From NCBI RefSeq assembly GCF_027853965.1, contig NZ_JAQGLB010000012.1, positions 124,001 to 188,000 on the forward strand: a stretch of 64,000 bases of DNA, written 5' to 3'. This document shows positions 41,697-52,486 of this stretch, piece by piece (positions within the stretch are counted from its first letter, which is position 1; the number at the start of each line of letters is the position of its first letter). The translations under genes and the position numbers were made by a program. This stretch comes from Saccharopolyspora indica. Lineage in GTDB: Bacteria; Actinomycetota; Actinomycetes; Mycobacteriales; Pseudonocardiaceae. The notes under the pieces are model-generated. The model did no database searches. It worked only from the letters and a program-made list of their open reading frames with translations, and was not told where the DNA came from.

Positions 41697-41735
41697 CAAA
41701 ACTTGTTCAACCCTTATCGCGTCAAAACTTGTTCA
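41697..41735. promoter_or_regulatory. Direct repeats upstream of whiB3
   Basis: CAAAACTTGTTCA occurs at 41697-41709 and 41723-41735, 26 bp apart, in the divergent whiB3-merR region. They are AT-rich in a GC-rich surrounding, which suggests a regulator binding on the same face of the helix. Confidence 0.7.
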
Positions 41736-41809
41736 TCATTGGGGTGATCTTTTCGGAAGACGTGATCGTTTCCGCGACCGGCTTGCCCTGCGCGGGCGGG
41801 AACCGGAAT

Positions 41810-42895
41810 ATGTCCCGCGTGACGACGCGGCCGGAACCTGCACCCGGGGAGGACACCCCTGTCCCGATCGACGAGTCGGGAACCTCGGACGGTGTTGAGC
41901 CGGACGACGAGCCGCGGCTCAGCGTCGCGGCGGTGGCCCGCAGGCTCGGCGTCGCGCCCGCGACCCTGCGCACGTGGGACCGCCGCTACGGGCTGGGCCC
42001 CAGCGACCACACCAGCGGCCGGCACCGCCGCTACGGGCCGGCCGACATCGCGCGCCTCGAGCAGATGCAGCGCGCCCTGCTGCGCGGCGCCTCGCCGATG
42101 GAGGCCGCCAGGTACGCGCGCACCGTCGCCGCGCCGCTGCCGCAGCGCTCCCCGGAGGTCGCCGAGCAGCCGGAGGACGGCGGTGACGGTCCGGTCCTGC
42201 TGTCCGGTGTGCTGGACGGCGAGGGCGACATCAAGCTCGTCAGCGGCTCCAACACCGGCGGTCGCGGCCTCAAGCTCACCGGCGCGGGTCCCGAGGCGCG
42301 CGGGCTGGGGCGGGCCGCGCTCGCGCTGGACTCCTGGTCGGTGCAGCGGCTGCTGATCGAGGCGATGGAGTCCGACGGCGTCGTGGCCGTGTGGCAGGGC
42401 ATGCTGCAACCCGTCCTGCGCGCGGTGAGCGAACGCCGCCAGCGGTCCGGCTCCGGTGTCGAGGTCCTCCAGCTGCTGGTCGACTGCGCCTCCACGGCGC
42501 TGCGCTCGGTGATCGCGTCCGCTCCGGCCCCGCTCAACCCGCGCCCGGTGGTGCTCGCCCCGGTGCCCGGCGAGGCGCAGGAGCTGGAGCTCGTGGCGCT
42601 CGCCGCCGCGCTGGCCGCCAACCGCGTCGGGCACCGCCTGTTCGGCGCCGCACTGCCCCGTGAGGGCCTCGCCGCCGCCGTCCGGCGCTCTGCGCCCGCC
42701 GCAGTCGTGCTGTGGGCCGACCAGCCGCACTACGCGGCTCCGCGGGTGCTGGAGGACATCCCGATCACGCGGCAGCGCGCTCGCGCGTTCGCGGCGGGTG
42801 CTGGGTGGTCGCCCGAGGCGCTGCCCGCGCACGCGGAACTCCTCGGCTCGTTGGAGACCGCTGTGACGCGTGTTTCGGAGACGGTTCTGGGCTGA
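41810..42895 (+). CDS. MerR-like regulator with B12-binding-like C-terminus
   Basis: 361 aa. The MerR helix-turn-helix (about residues 45-110) reads RLSVAAVARRLGVAPATLRTWDRRYGLGPSDHTSGRHRRYGPADIARLEQM. The C-terminal 250 residues recall the helical plus Rossmann-like fold of CarH/LitR light sensors, but no E-x-x-D-x-H cobalamin motif is visible, so it may not bind B12. ATG 41810 is a likely start; TTG/ATG codons further upstream overlap the promoter repeats. It is divergent from whiB3. Confidence 0.75.
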   Translation: MSRVTTRPEPAPGEDTPVPIDESGTSDGVEPDDEPRLSVAAVARRLGVAPATLRTWDRRYGLGPSDHTSGRHRRYGPADIARLEQMQRALLRGASPMEAARYARTVAAPLPQRSPEVAEQPEDGGDGPVLLSGVLDGEGDIKLVSGSNTGGRGLKLTGAGPEARGLGRAALALDSWSVQRLLIEAMESDGVVAVWQGMLQPVLRAVSERRQRSGSGVEVLQLLVDCASTALRSVIASAPAPLNPRPVVLAPVPGEAQELELVALAAALAANRVGHRLFGAALPREGLAAAVRRSAPAAVVLWADQPHYAAPRVLEDIPITRQRARAFAAGAGWSPEALPAHAELLGSLETAVTRVSETVLG

Positions 42896-42906
42896 CCTGA
42901 GCTCAG

Positions 42907-42922
42907 TGTGACCTAATTCACA
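42907..42922. promoter_or_regulatory. Perfect CRP-type site before bldM
   Basis: TGTGA-CCTAAT-TCACA matches the Crp/GlxR consensus TGTGA-N6-TCACA exactly. It is 288 bp upstream of the bldM-like start and just after the MerR-like gene. Confidence 0.65.
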
Positions 42923-43194
42923 TCAATCGTGTCAGGGTGTGCCGCTGGGTTCCTGCGGACGGGCGAAATCACGGTCACAACGGGCCGCAATCGGGTGAAT
43001 ACTGCAGGTATGACGGGTGATGGGCGACTGCACGGGGTAGTTGCCCGCCTCCTTGCTCCGTTCCGGTGAACGGGGCCCGGATGGGGTGGCTGCGAAATTT
43101 CTTGACGGATTAAGCACCGGATCGTGTCAAGGTTTTGGCCCCTGCGTCCGATAGGGGAGGTGGAACGTCACCCGCCTGCAGGAAAGGAGTTCCC

Positions 43195-43791
43195 GTGACG
43201 ACGGTCCTGATCTGCGATGACCGGCGTAGCGTCCGGGAAGGGCTCACTCGTGTGATGTCAGCTGTCCCCGGAGTGAGCCGAATCGATTGCGTCGCCCACG
43301 GCGACGAGCTGTTGGCCCGCTTCTCGCGGCAAGCCGTGGACGTCGTGCTGGTCGGTACCCAGCGCGCGGTCCCGAACGGCGTGGAAGCCACCAGACGGCT
43401 CGTGTCCGCCCACCCGCAAGCGAACGTGATCGTCTTCGGCGCCCCCGACGACGCGGCCAGCATCGCTGCCGCCATCGCCGGTGGTGCCCGCGGTTACCTC
43501 CGCTGGGACGCCTCGCGCCCGGAACTGGTCGCGGCGCTGGCGCACACCCTCGCGAGCACCTCGGTGCCCGCTCCCCGACAGCCGTCCGACCCCGGTGTGC
43601 AGCTGACGGAGCGCGAGCTCCAGGTGCTGCGGGGCATGAGCCAGGGCAAGAGCAACGGCCAGATCGGCCGCGAGCTCTACCTCTCGGAGGACACCGTCAA
43701 GACCCACGCGCGCCGGCTGTTCCGCAAGCTCGGCGTGCGCGACCGCGCGCAGGCCGTGGCGCACGGCTTCCGCCGCGGCCTCGTCGCTTGA
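43195..43791 (+). CDS. bldM: BldM-like orphan response regulator
   Basis: 198 aa. Degenerate receiver domain plus a LuxR-type HTH (LTERELQVLRGMSQGKSNGQIGRELYLSEDTVKTHARRLFRKLG) very close to Streptomyces BldM, which controls aerial-hypha and spore genes as homodimer or with WhiI. The expected phospho-acceptor Asp54 is Gly here (VVLVGTQR), and the conserved switch Lys is Trp (GYLRWDA). The acidic pair CDD remains. GTG 43195 has AAGGAG 6 bp upstream. Between WhiB3/WblA and SigD, it belongs to a developmental cluster. Confidence 0.88.
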   Translation: MTTVLICDDRRSVREGLTRVMSAVPGVSRIDCVAHGDELLARFSRQAVDVVLVGTQRAVPNGVEATRRLVSAHPQANVIVFGAPDDAASIAAAIAGGARGYLRWDASRPELVAALAHTLASTSVPAPRQPSDPGVQLTERELQVLRGMSQGKSNGQIGRELYLSEDTVKTHARRLFRKLGVRDRAQAVAHGFRRGLVA

Positions 43792-43853
43792 CCCGCCACC
43801 GGCGGTCGACGAGAACGCCGACCCTGCGCGAGCTGACGTTACGAAAGTGAGTG

Positions 43854-43915
43854 TGGCTCGCGTCACCGCCCGGATGTCCGGAACCGCGCCCGGACGGGCG
43901 GAGTGACGCGAGCCA
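43854..43915. terminator. Terminator of bldM
   Basis: TGGCTCGCGTCAC pairs with GTGACGCGAGCCA, and inside it GCCCG with CGGGC; one long stem 62 bp after the stop. Confidence 0.8.
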
Positions 43916-44097
43916 TAGTCCTGTCGGAAGTCGGGGGATAACGGCCGAAGCGGTATTCGGCGGCAAACCGGCGATACGCCCCTAAATGCCACCTCGGCCC
44001 CTCTCCCGATCGCTCCGCACGCGGTATCTCTTTCCGGGCAAGATCGCGATGACCAGGTGAAACGCCGCTCGGTTCGGCGTCTGGTACATGTTGATGC

Positions 44098-44217
44098 GTG
44101 ACTACGCCCGCCCTCGATCCCGAGTCCCTGTTCAACGAGCGCCCAACGGCCGGTACGGTGAGCGCGGCGCAGCGTGCGGTGCACGCGATGTTCGCCGGGC
44201 AAATCCGAGTCGCTTGA
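44098..44217 (+). CDS. Possible small protein before sigD
   Basis: 39 codons from GTG (TTPALDPESLFNERPTAGTV...) to TGA 28 bp before sigD. Composition is protein-like and would be read just before the sigma factor. There is no strong ribosome site and an overlapping ATG frame exists (44094). It may be a leader peptide or not a gene. Confidence 0.3.
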   Translation: MTTPALDPESLFNERPTAGTVSAAQRAVHAMFAGQIRVA

Positions 44218-44245
44218 ACGCGTAACACCAGGGCTGCTGTCTGCG

Positions 44246-44818
44246 ATGACCAACGTGGGGGACGGGCTGGACGCTCTTGTAAGCGCCGCCGTCGACGGCG
44301 ATCGCCAGTCGATCGAGCGCTTGCTGGCCGAAATCCGTCCTTTGGTGGTGCGGTACTGCCGCGCCAGAGTCGGACGAAACGAGAGGTCGTTCGCTTCGGC
44401 GGACGACGTGGCCCAAGAGGTGTGCCTCGCGGTGTTGACCGCGCTGCCCTCCTACAAGGACCAGGGTCGTCCGTTCCTGGCGTTCGTGTACGGCATCGCC
44501 GCGCACAAGGTGGCTGATGCGCACCGGGCGTTGGCCCGCAACCGCTCCGAACCCGTGGCGGACGTTCCGGATACCCCGGAGTCCGAAGCCGGTCCGGAGC
44601 AGCGGGCGATGCAAGGTGAGCTCTCGGGCAGGATGGCGCAACTACTTCGCGTCCTCCCGGCGAAGCAGCGGGAAATCCTGCTTCTCCGGGTGGTCGTCGG
44701 GTTGTCGGCGGAGGAAACCGCCGAAGCGGTCGGTTCTACGCCGGGCGCGGTACGCGTGGCTCAACACCGCGCGTTGGCCCGGCTGCGAAAGACGCTGTCC
44801 GCGGAGGAGGTGGTCTGA
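44246..44818 (+). CDS. sigD: ECF sigma factor SigD
   Basis: 190 aa. Region 2 contains ADDVAQEVCLAVLTALPSYKDQGRPFLAFVYGIAAHKVADAHR, with region 4 from LLRVLPAKQREILLLRVVVGLSAEETAEAVGSTPGAVRVAQHRALARLR. The GRPFLAFVYGIAAHKVADAHR segment is the SigD type. The gene is followed at once by its anti-sigma factor. ATG 44246 is taken because the family starts shortly before LVSAAVDGDRQS; the ribosome site is weak. Confidence 0.92.
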   Translation: MTNVGDGLDALVSAAVDGDRQSIERLLAEIRPLVVRYCRARVGRNERSFASADDVAQEVCLAVLTALPSYKDQGRPFLAFVYGIAAHKVADAHRALARNRSEPVADVPDTPESEAGPEQRAMQGELSGRMAQLLRVLPAKQREILLLRVVVGLSAEETAEAVGSTPGAVRVAQHRALARLRKTLSAEEVV

Positions 44819-45913
44819 ATGGCTGAGCGGAAGGGGCCCGAGGGGGAGCGGGAAGGACGCGACCCGGTCGAGTCCGGCCAGCACGAAGACCGTTCGACCC
44901 GGGCGGACGAGCGGGACGTGGTGCCCGCGGCGGAGCCCGCAGACGAGGGAACGGAACTGAGCGAAAACCATCGGGATTCCGACTCGGGCGAGTCCGAAAC
45001 CACCCGAAGCGACGCCGATTCGGACGGCGCCGCGGTGCTCGCCTTCCGGTCGCGGCCGGAAGACCGGGACAGTGCCGACGACTCCGGCGAGCTGGTCGAC
45101 CACGACGACTTGGACGAGCCGATCGACCTGGCCGCGCTGCAGGACGACGACGCCCTGCTGGACGCGCTCGGCGGCACCAACCCGGACGTGGCGGTGCCCG
45201 CGGACGGCGAACGCCCCAGCTTGGAAGCACTGCTGGTGGCCTGGCGGCAGGACGTCGACTCCTCGCCGATCGGTGATCTGGTCGACGTCGAGACCGCGGC
45301 GACCGCGATCTCGTCGGGCGCGCGCCCGCGCCGCTGGCTCAAGCGCCGGCACCTGGTGCCGGTCGCGACGGCGGCGGCCGTGCTGATGATCGGCTTCACC
45401 GGGGTCGGCGTGGCCGCTCGCGATGCCCAGCCCGGCGACATGCTGTGGGGCGTCGCGCAGGTGCTCTACTCCGACCACACCCGCGCGGTGGAGGCCGCGA
45501 GCCTGGCGCAGGAAGACCTCGACACGGCGGAAAGCGCGATAGAGCGCGGCAACCGGCCGGCGGCGCAGGCGGCGTTGGAAGCGGCGCAGCAGCAGATGCG
45601 CATCATCGACGACGAGCACGGCCTGTCCGACCTGCAGGCCGCGCACGCTTCGCTGACCAGGCGGATCGACGAGGGCGACCAGCCCAGCAGCAACGAATCG
45701 ACGCCGCAGACCACGCCGCCGACCTCGACGCCGTCGCCGTCGCAGCCTTCGGAGCTGCCGGAACCGACGGACAGCTCGTCGGTCCCGCCGACCTCGTCGA
45801 CCCCGACGGAGACGACGACCTCGCCCAGCGAGACCAGCGGCAGCTCGGAGAACCCGTCGAGCAGCTGGGGCGGCCTGATCCCGAACAACAGCAGCGGCAC
45901 CAGCCACCCCTGA
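44819..45913 (+). CDS. rsdA: Anti-sigma-D factor RsdA
   Basis: 364 aa. Acidic N-terminus, then the sigma-binding segment DDDALLDALGGTNP...PSLEALLVAWRQDVDSSPIG typical of RsdA. One transmembrane helix HLVPVATAAAVLMIGFTGVGV lies near residue 185, then an extracellular helical domain and a long Pro/Ser/Thr tail. The cytoplasmic part holds SigD; in mycobacteria it is released through regulated proteolysis. Its start is the base after the sigD stop. Confidence 0.9.
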   Translation: MAERKGPEGEREGRDPVESGQHEDRSTRADERDVVPAAEPADEGTELSENHRDSDSGESETTRSDADSDGAAVLAFRSRPEDRDSADDSGELVDHDDLDEPIDLAALQDDDALLDALGGTNPDVAVPADGERPSLEALLVAWRQDVDSSPIGDLVDVETAATAISSGARPRRWLKRRHLVPVATAAAVLMIGFTGVGVAARDAQPGDMLWGVAQVLYSDHTRAVEAASLAQEDLDTAESAIERGNRPAAQAALEAAQQQMRIIDDEHGLSDLQAAHASLTRRIDEGDQPSSNESTPQTTPPTSTPSPSQPSELPEPTDSSSVPPTSSTPTETTTSPSETSGSSENPSSSWGGLIPNNSSGTSHP

Positions 45914-45918
45914 TCGAA

Positions 45919-45957
45919 CGCGAAGAAGGGGCTCCCGCGCGGGAGCCCCTTCTTTCA
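45919..45957. terminator. Terminator of sigD-rsdA
   Basis: AAGGGGCTCCC-GCGC-GGGAGCCCCTT followed by CTTTC: a classical intrinsic terminator, 8 bp after the stop and before the end of the convergent DUF5319 gene. Confidence 0.92.
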
Positions 45958-45965
45958 CGTCCTGA

Positions 45966-48127
<2,162 letters not shown>

Positions 48128-48190
48128 CACCCGCCGACCCGGCCGCCGCGCTCCCCAGCGCGGCGGCCGCGTCGCGTCCGGGGGTGGTGT

Positions 48191-48212
48191 GTCAATTTCG
48201 TACGAAATTGAC
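48191..48212. repeat. Family B palindrome, copy 7
   Basis: Perfect consensus copy between guaB and guaB3, on the 3' side of guaB. Confidence 0.9.
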
Positions 48213-48334
48213 GCGGCCCTCCGCGGCGCTGTGCTCGGGAGATCACTGAACGTTAGGTGCCCCCGTTGCGCGTCACTCGGGTGTCGTAGAGAGAATGTCG
48301 TGTTGGACAGCGGTGCCACGAGGAGGGACTGACC

Positions 48335-49465
48335 GTGCGGGATCAGGTTGAGATCGGCATGGGCCGCACGGCGATGCGCGGCTACGACTTGGACGACGTT
48401 GCGATCGTGCCGTCCCGGCGCACCCGCTCCTCCAAGGACGTGTCGCTGGCGTGGCAGATCGACGCGTACCGCTTCGACATCCCGCTGGTCACGCACCCGA
48501 CCGACGCGGTCGTCTCGCCCGCCACGGCGGTGCGCATCGGCGAGCTCGGCGGCCTGGGCGTGCTCAACGCCGAGGGGCTGTGGGCGCGGCACGAGAACGT
48601 CGAGCAGAAGCTGTTCGACGTGGTGCGCGCCGCGGAGGAGGACAGCGACCCGGAGGCGGCCATCCGCCTGCTGCAGGAGCTGCACTCCGCGCCGATCCGG
48701 CTCGACCTGCTCGCCGCTTCGCTCAAGCAGATCAAGGACTCCGGCGTCACCGTCGCCGCGCGGGTCAGCCCGCAGCACGCCGAGGAGCTGACCCCGGACC
48801 TGCTCGCGGCGGGGGTGGAGGTGCTGGTCGTGCAGGGCACGATCATCTCCGCCGAGCACGTGGCGCGCGACGGTGAGCCGCTGAACCTCAAGCGCTTCAT
48901 CGCCGAGCTCGACGTGCCGGTGATCGCCGGTGGCGTCGGCGACTACCGCACCGCGATGCACCTGATGCGCACCGGCGCGGCCGGTGTGATCGTCGGCTTC
49001 GGCCAGTCCCGCTCGACGACTACCACCCAGGTCCTGGGCATCGGCGTGCCGATGGCCACGGCGGTCGCCGACGCGGCGGCGGCGCGGCGCGACTACCTGG
49101 ACGAGACCGGTGGCCGGTACGTGCACGTGATCGCCGACGGCTCGCTGGCCTACTCCGGCGACATCGCCAAGGCGATCGCCTGCGGCGCGGACGCGGTGAT
49201 GCTGGGCGAGGCGCTGACCGAGGCCGCGGAATCCCCGGCGCAGGGCTACTACTGGACCGCGGCCGCCGCGCACCCGAGCCTGCCGCGCAGCGAGATCACC
49301 GGCTTCGCCGGTTCGGACGCCGACCTGGAGAAGCTGCTGTTCGGCCCGAGCAGCGACCCGTACGGCACGCTGAACCTCTTCGGCGGCCTGCGCCGCGCGA
49401 TGGCCAAGACCGGCTACCGCGACCTGAAGGAGTTCCAGAAGGTTGGCCTCACCCTCCGCGGCTGA
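48335..49465 (+). CDS. guaB3: GuaB3-family IMPDH-related protein
   Basis: 376 aa, without CBS domains. It shares the IMPDH barrel (IGMGRTAMRGYDLDDVAIVPSRRTRS at the start, VIADGSLAYSGDIAKAIACGADAVMLG). The catalytic loop reads GFGQSRSTTTTQVLG: the Cys essential in IMPDH and GMP reductase is absent. Cyanobacterial GuaB3 has been described as a GMP reductase; whether the actinobacterial Cys-less type does this is unclear. GTG 48335 has GAGGAGGG. The gene order guaB-guaB3-choD is as in Mycobacterium. Confidence 0.9.
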   Translation: MRDQVEIGMGRTAMRGYDLDDVAIVPSRRTRSSKDVSLAWQIDAYRFDIPLVTHPTDAVVSPATAVRIGELGGLGVLNAEGLWARHENVEQKLFDVVRAAEEDSDPEAAIRLLQELHSAPIRLDLLAASLKQIKDSGVTVAARVSPQHAEELTPDLLAAGVEVLVVQGTIISAEHVARDGEPLNLKRFIAELDVPVIAGGVGDYRTAMHLMRTGAAGVIVGFGQSRSTTTTQVLGIGVPMATAVADAAAARRDYLDETGGRYVHVIADGSLAYSGDIAKAIACGADAVMLGEALTEAAESPAQGYYWTAAAAHPSLPRSEITGFAGSDADLEKLLFGPSSDPYGTLNLFGGLRRAMAKTGYRDLKEFQKVGLTLRG

Positions 49466-49485
49466 GCCCGCGCGCGAACTCCGCG

Positions 49486-49516
49486 AAACCCCGGTCCCGC
49501 TGCGGGACCGGGGTTT
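49486..49516. terminator. Terminator of guaB3
   Basis: AAACCCCGGTCCC and GGGACCGGGGTTT perfect 13-bp arms around GCTGC, 20 bp beyond the stop. Confidence 0.88.
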
Positions 49517-49567
49517 CCGGTCTCCAGGGCGGTCCCGCGATGAGGAACGGTTTCCGCTGTTCAGCGC

Positions 49568-49611
49568 CCGTGAGTGGTTTGTGGTGCTATAGCCCCCCAA
49601 AGTGCTCACGG
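49568..49611. repeat. Family A hairpin, copy 7
   Basis: CCGTGAGTGGTTTGTGG and CCAAAGTGCTCACGG arms around CTATAG, 102 bp after guaB3 and behind the ordinary terminator. Confidence 0.82.
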
Positions 49612-49696
49612 GGCCTGTGCAGGCTGAACACCATCGGTGCCCCAACCCCGAGCGGGGACTAGCTACTGGTGAGTAATTACGTCTAGTCTGTCGCGC

Positions 49697-51409
49697 ATGG
49701 CTGGACGTGATCGGGCGCACCGGGATGACACCGACTTCGACGTGGTCGTGATCGGGTCGGGATTCGGCGGCAGCGTGGCCGCGCTGCGGTTGACCGAGAA
49801 GGGCTACCGGGTGGCCGTGCTCGAGGCCGGTCGCCGGTTCACCGACGACGAGCTGCCGAAGACCTCCTGGGACCTGCGGAAGTTCCTGTGGGCGCCGCAG
49901 CTCGGCTGCTACGGCGTGCAGCGCATCCACCTGCTGCAGAACGTCCTGATCCTGGCCGGCGCCGGGGTCGGCGGCGGCTCGCTGAACTACGCGAACACCC
50001 TGTACCGGCCGCTCAAGCCGTTCTACAACGACCCGCAGTGGGCGCACATCACCGACTGGGAGTCCGAGCTCGCGCCGTACTACGACCAGGCGACGCGGAT
50101 GCTCGGCGTGGTGGACAACCCGACCACCACGCCCTCGGACGTGGTGCTGCGGAAGGTCGCCGGGCAGATGGGCGCCGAGACCACCTTCCACACCACGCCG
50201 GTCGGCGTCTACTTCGGCACGGCGGGCAAGACCGACTCCGACCCGTTCTTCGGCGGAGCCGGGCCCGCGCGCACCGGCTGCACCGAGTGCGGTGCGTGCA
50301 TGACCGGCTGCCGCGTCGGCGCGAAGAACACGCTGGTGAAGAACTACCTGTACCTGGCCGAAGCGGGCGGGGCGCAGGTGTTCCCGCTGACCACGGTCGA
50401 CCGGCTGGCGCAGGGCGCCGACGGCCGGTGGCGGATCGGCACGTCGCGCACCGGCGCGAAGTGGAACCGCCGCCCGCGCATCTTCCGGGCCGATCAGGTG
50501 GTGGTGGCCGCGGGCACCTGGGGAACGCAGAACCTGTTGCACCGCAGCAAGGAACGCGGTGACCTGCCGCAGCTGTCCGACCGCCTCGGCCGTCTCACCC
50601 GCACCAACTCCGAGGCGATCATCGGCGCGCAGATGCCGAGGGTCGACCCCGAGCAGGACTTCTCCAGCGGCGTGGCGATCACCTCGTCGTTCCACCCCGA
50701 CGAGGACACCCACATCGAGCCGGTGCGCTACACCAAGGGCGCCAACGCGATGGGGCTGCTGCAGACCCTGCCGACCAAGGGCGGCACCTCGGAACCGCGG
50801 CTGCGGCAGTGGTTCCGCTACCTGCGCGAGCACCCGCTGCACGCACTGCGCCTGCTGTCGGTGAAGGACTGGAGCCAGCGCACCGTGATCCTGCTGGTCA
50901 TGCAGAGCCTCGACAACTCGCTGACCACCAAGCTGCGCAAGCGGTTCGGGCGCACGCAGCTGACCTCCGAGCAGGGCCACGGCGCGCCCAACCCGACCTA
51001 CATCCGGGCCGGGGAGCAGGCCAACGAGCTGGTCGCCGAGGAGATCGGCGGTATCGCGGGCGGAACCTGGGGCGAGCTGTTCGACATCCCGATGACCGCG
51101 CACTTCCTGGGCGGTTGCGCGATCGGCGAGAACGCCGAGCGGGGCGTGATCGACCCGTACCACCGGGCGCACGGCTACCCGACGATGTCCATCGTGGACG
51201 GTTCGGCGGTGAGCGCGAACCTGGGCGTGAACCCGTCGCTGACCATCACCGCCCAGGCGGAGCGGGCGTTCGCGATGTGGCCGAACAAGGGCGAGACCGA
51301 CACCCGCCCGGGCCAGCGCGAGGCCTACCGCGAGGTGGCGCCGGTCGAGCCGAAGTCCCCGGCCGTCCCGGCCAGCGCACCGGCGGCCCTGCGCCTGCCG
51401 ATCGTCTGA
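49697..51409 (+). CDS. choD: GMC oxidoreductase, cholesterol oxidase-like
   Basis: 570 aa. FAD motif VVVIGSGFGGSVAALRL, then VLEAGRR, GAGVGGGSLNYANTL, a Cys-rich CTECGACMTGC insert, and the C-terminal NLGVNPSLTITAQAERA. It is close to mycobacterial ChoD (Rv3409c), beside guaB3 there too. No signal peptide, so intracellular. Whether it uses cholesterol is uncertain; the CxxCxxCxxxC insert resembles a ferredoxin-like site and is known in this subgroup. Confidence 0.88.
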   Translation: MAGRDRAHRDDTDFDVVVIGSGFGGSVAALRLTEKGYRVAVLEAGRRFTDDELPKTSWDLRKFLWAPQLGCYGVQRIHLLQNVLILAGAGVGGGSLNYANTLYRPLKPFYNDPQWAHITDWESELAPYYDQATRMLGVVDNPTTTPSDVVLRKVAGQMGAETTFHTTPVGVYFGTAGKTDSDPFFGGAGPARTGCTECGACMTGCRVGAKNTLVKNYLYLAEAGGAQVFPLTTVDRLAQGADGRWRIGTSRTGAKWNRRPRIFRADQVVVAAGTWGTQNLLHRSKERGDLPQLSDRLGRLTRTNSEAIIGAQMPRVDPEQDFSSGVAITSSFHPDEDTHIEPVRYTKGANAMGLLQTLPTKGGTSEPRLRQWFRYLREHPLHALRLLSVKDWSQRTVILLVMQSLDNSLTTKLRKRFGRTQLTSEQGHGAPNPTYIRAGEQANELVAEEIGGIAGGTWGELFDIPMTAHFLGGCAIGENAERGVIDPYHRAHGYPTMSIVDGSAVSANLGVNPSLTITAQAERAFAMWPNKGETDTRPGQREAYREVAPVEPKSPAVPASAPAALRLPIV

Positions 51410-51426
51410 CCCGGGGAACCGCGGTC

Positions 51427-52335
51427 TCAGCCGAGACCGCGGTTCGAGCGCCGGCGCACGATCACCAGCACTGCCAGCAGCAGGGCCATGGCCAGCCAGC
51501 CGGGCCAGGCGGTCAGGCCGGTGGTGAGCGGGTGCGGCGGGTTGCCGGCGTCGGCCAGGACCCACGGCAGGTGCACCGCCGCCGTGCTGACCACGGTGTG
51601 CGCGACGACGGCCGGGAGCACCGACGCCGACCGGGTGCGGAGCCAGGCGAAGATCGGCACCACCAGCACGCAGCTGATCAGGAAGGCCCCGATCGCCACC
51701 GGCCAAGGGGTGTCCGGGTACTGGCCGCCCATCAGCAGCGTGGGCAGGTGCCAGAGCGCGAACACGACACCGGTGACCAGCACGGCGAAAACCGGTCCGC
51801 GCGGGCGCAGCCGCGGGAACAGGTAGCCCTGCCAGCCGAGTTCCTCCCCGAAGAACAGCGGCAGCGAGACCAGCATCTGAATCAGCAGCGAACCGGCCCA
51901 CACCGCCAGCGCGGGGAGCGGAACTCCCCGCTCCCCGGTGGTTTCCGGGGCGAACTGGCGGCGGAAGCCGGAGAAGTCGGTGAGATCCGGGTGGTAGGCG
52001 CCCGCGGCGGTGCCGATCGCGAGCGCCAGCAGGGTCAGCGCCAGCGGGCAGACGAGGGCCACCAGGCAGTCCAGCGCGGTGCGCCGGTTCCAGGCCAGCC
52101 CGAGCGTCGCGCGGATCGGCGTCCCGCGTTCCCAGCGGCGCAGCACGACGAATGCCGCGAGCGCGGGTGTGAGCATCGCTGCGCTGATGCAGACCAGTTC
52201 CAGGACGCTCAAGTCGATGTCGCTGCTGGTGCGCTGGAAACCGCTGATCAGCAACGGCATCATGGCGATCCACATCCCCGCCCAGGCGAGCGCGGTGAAG
52301 GCCAGCACCGGTCGGGCTGCGATCTTCGTTCTCAT
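51427..52335 (-). CDS. CPBP-family intramembrane protease
   Basis: 302 aa with about eight membrane helices. CPBP motifs: FFGEELGWQGYLFPRL (EE pair; Gln where Arg is usual in GWRG), FALWHLPTLL, and AHTVVSTAAVH. Prenyl-protease or bacteriocin-immunity type roles are known for the family. Convergent with choD, divergent from the histidine kinase gene. ATG 52335. Confidence 0.85.
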   Translation of the reverse strand: MRTKIAARPVLAFTALAWAGMWIAMMPLLISGFQRTSSDIDLSVLELVCISAAMLTPALAAFVVLRRWERGTPIRATLGLAWNRRTALDCLVALVCPLALTLLALAIGTAAGAYHPDLTDFSGFRRQFAPETTGERGVPLPALAVWAGSLLIQMLVSLPLFFGEELGWQGYLFPRLRPRGPVFAVLVTGVVFALWHLPTLLMGGQYPDTPWPVAIGAFLISCVLVVPIFAWLRTRSASVLPAVVAHTVVSTAAVHLPWVLADAGNPPHPLTTGLTAWPGWLAMALLLAVLVIVRRRSNRGLG

Positions 52336-52486
52336 GCCGGTGAAGCTAGGTCGGTGCGGGCGCGCGCGGGATGGCGTCGGCACCCGGGCGAAGGTGTCGC
52401 CAACACCACCGCGCACGTGCGATGACTTCGGCAAGATCGTGGGCGTGAGGCCCCGAGCTCGTGGGGCACCGGGAGGAGTGACGACG

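Larger units (their letters stand above)
43792..44245. other. Region between bldM and sigD
   Basis: 454 bp. Holds the bldM terminator (43854-43915), the sigD promoter area and a possible 39-codon ORF at 44098. Nothing else recognised. Confidence 0.7.
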
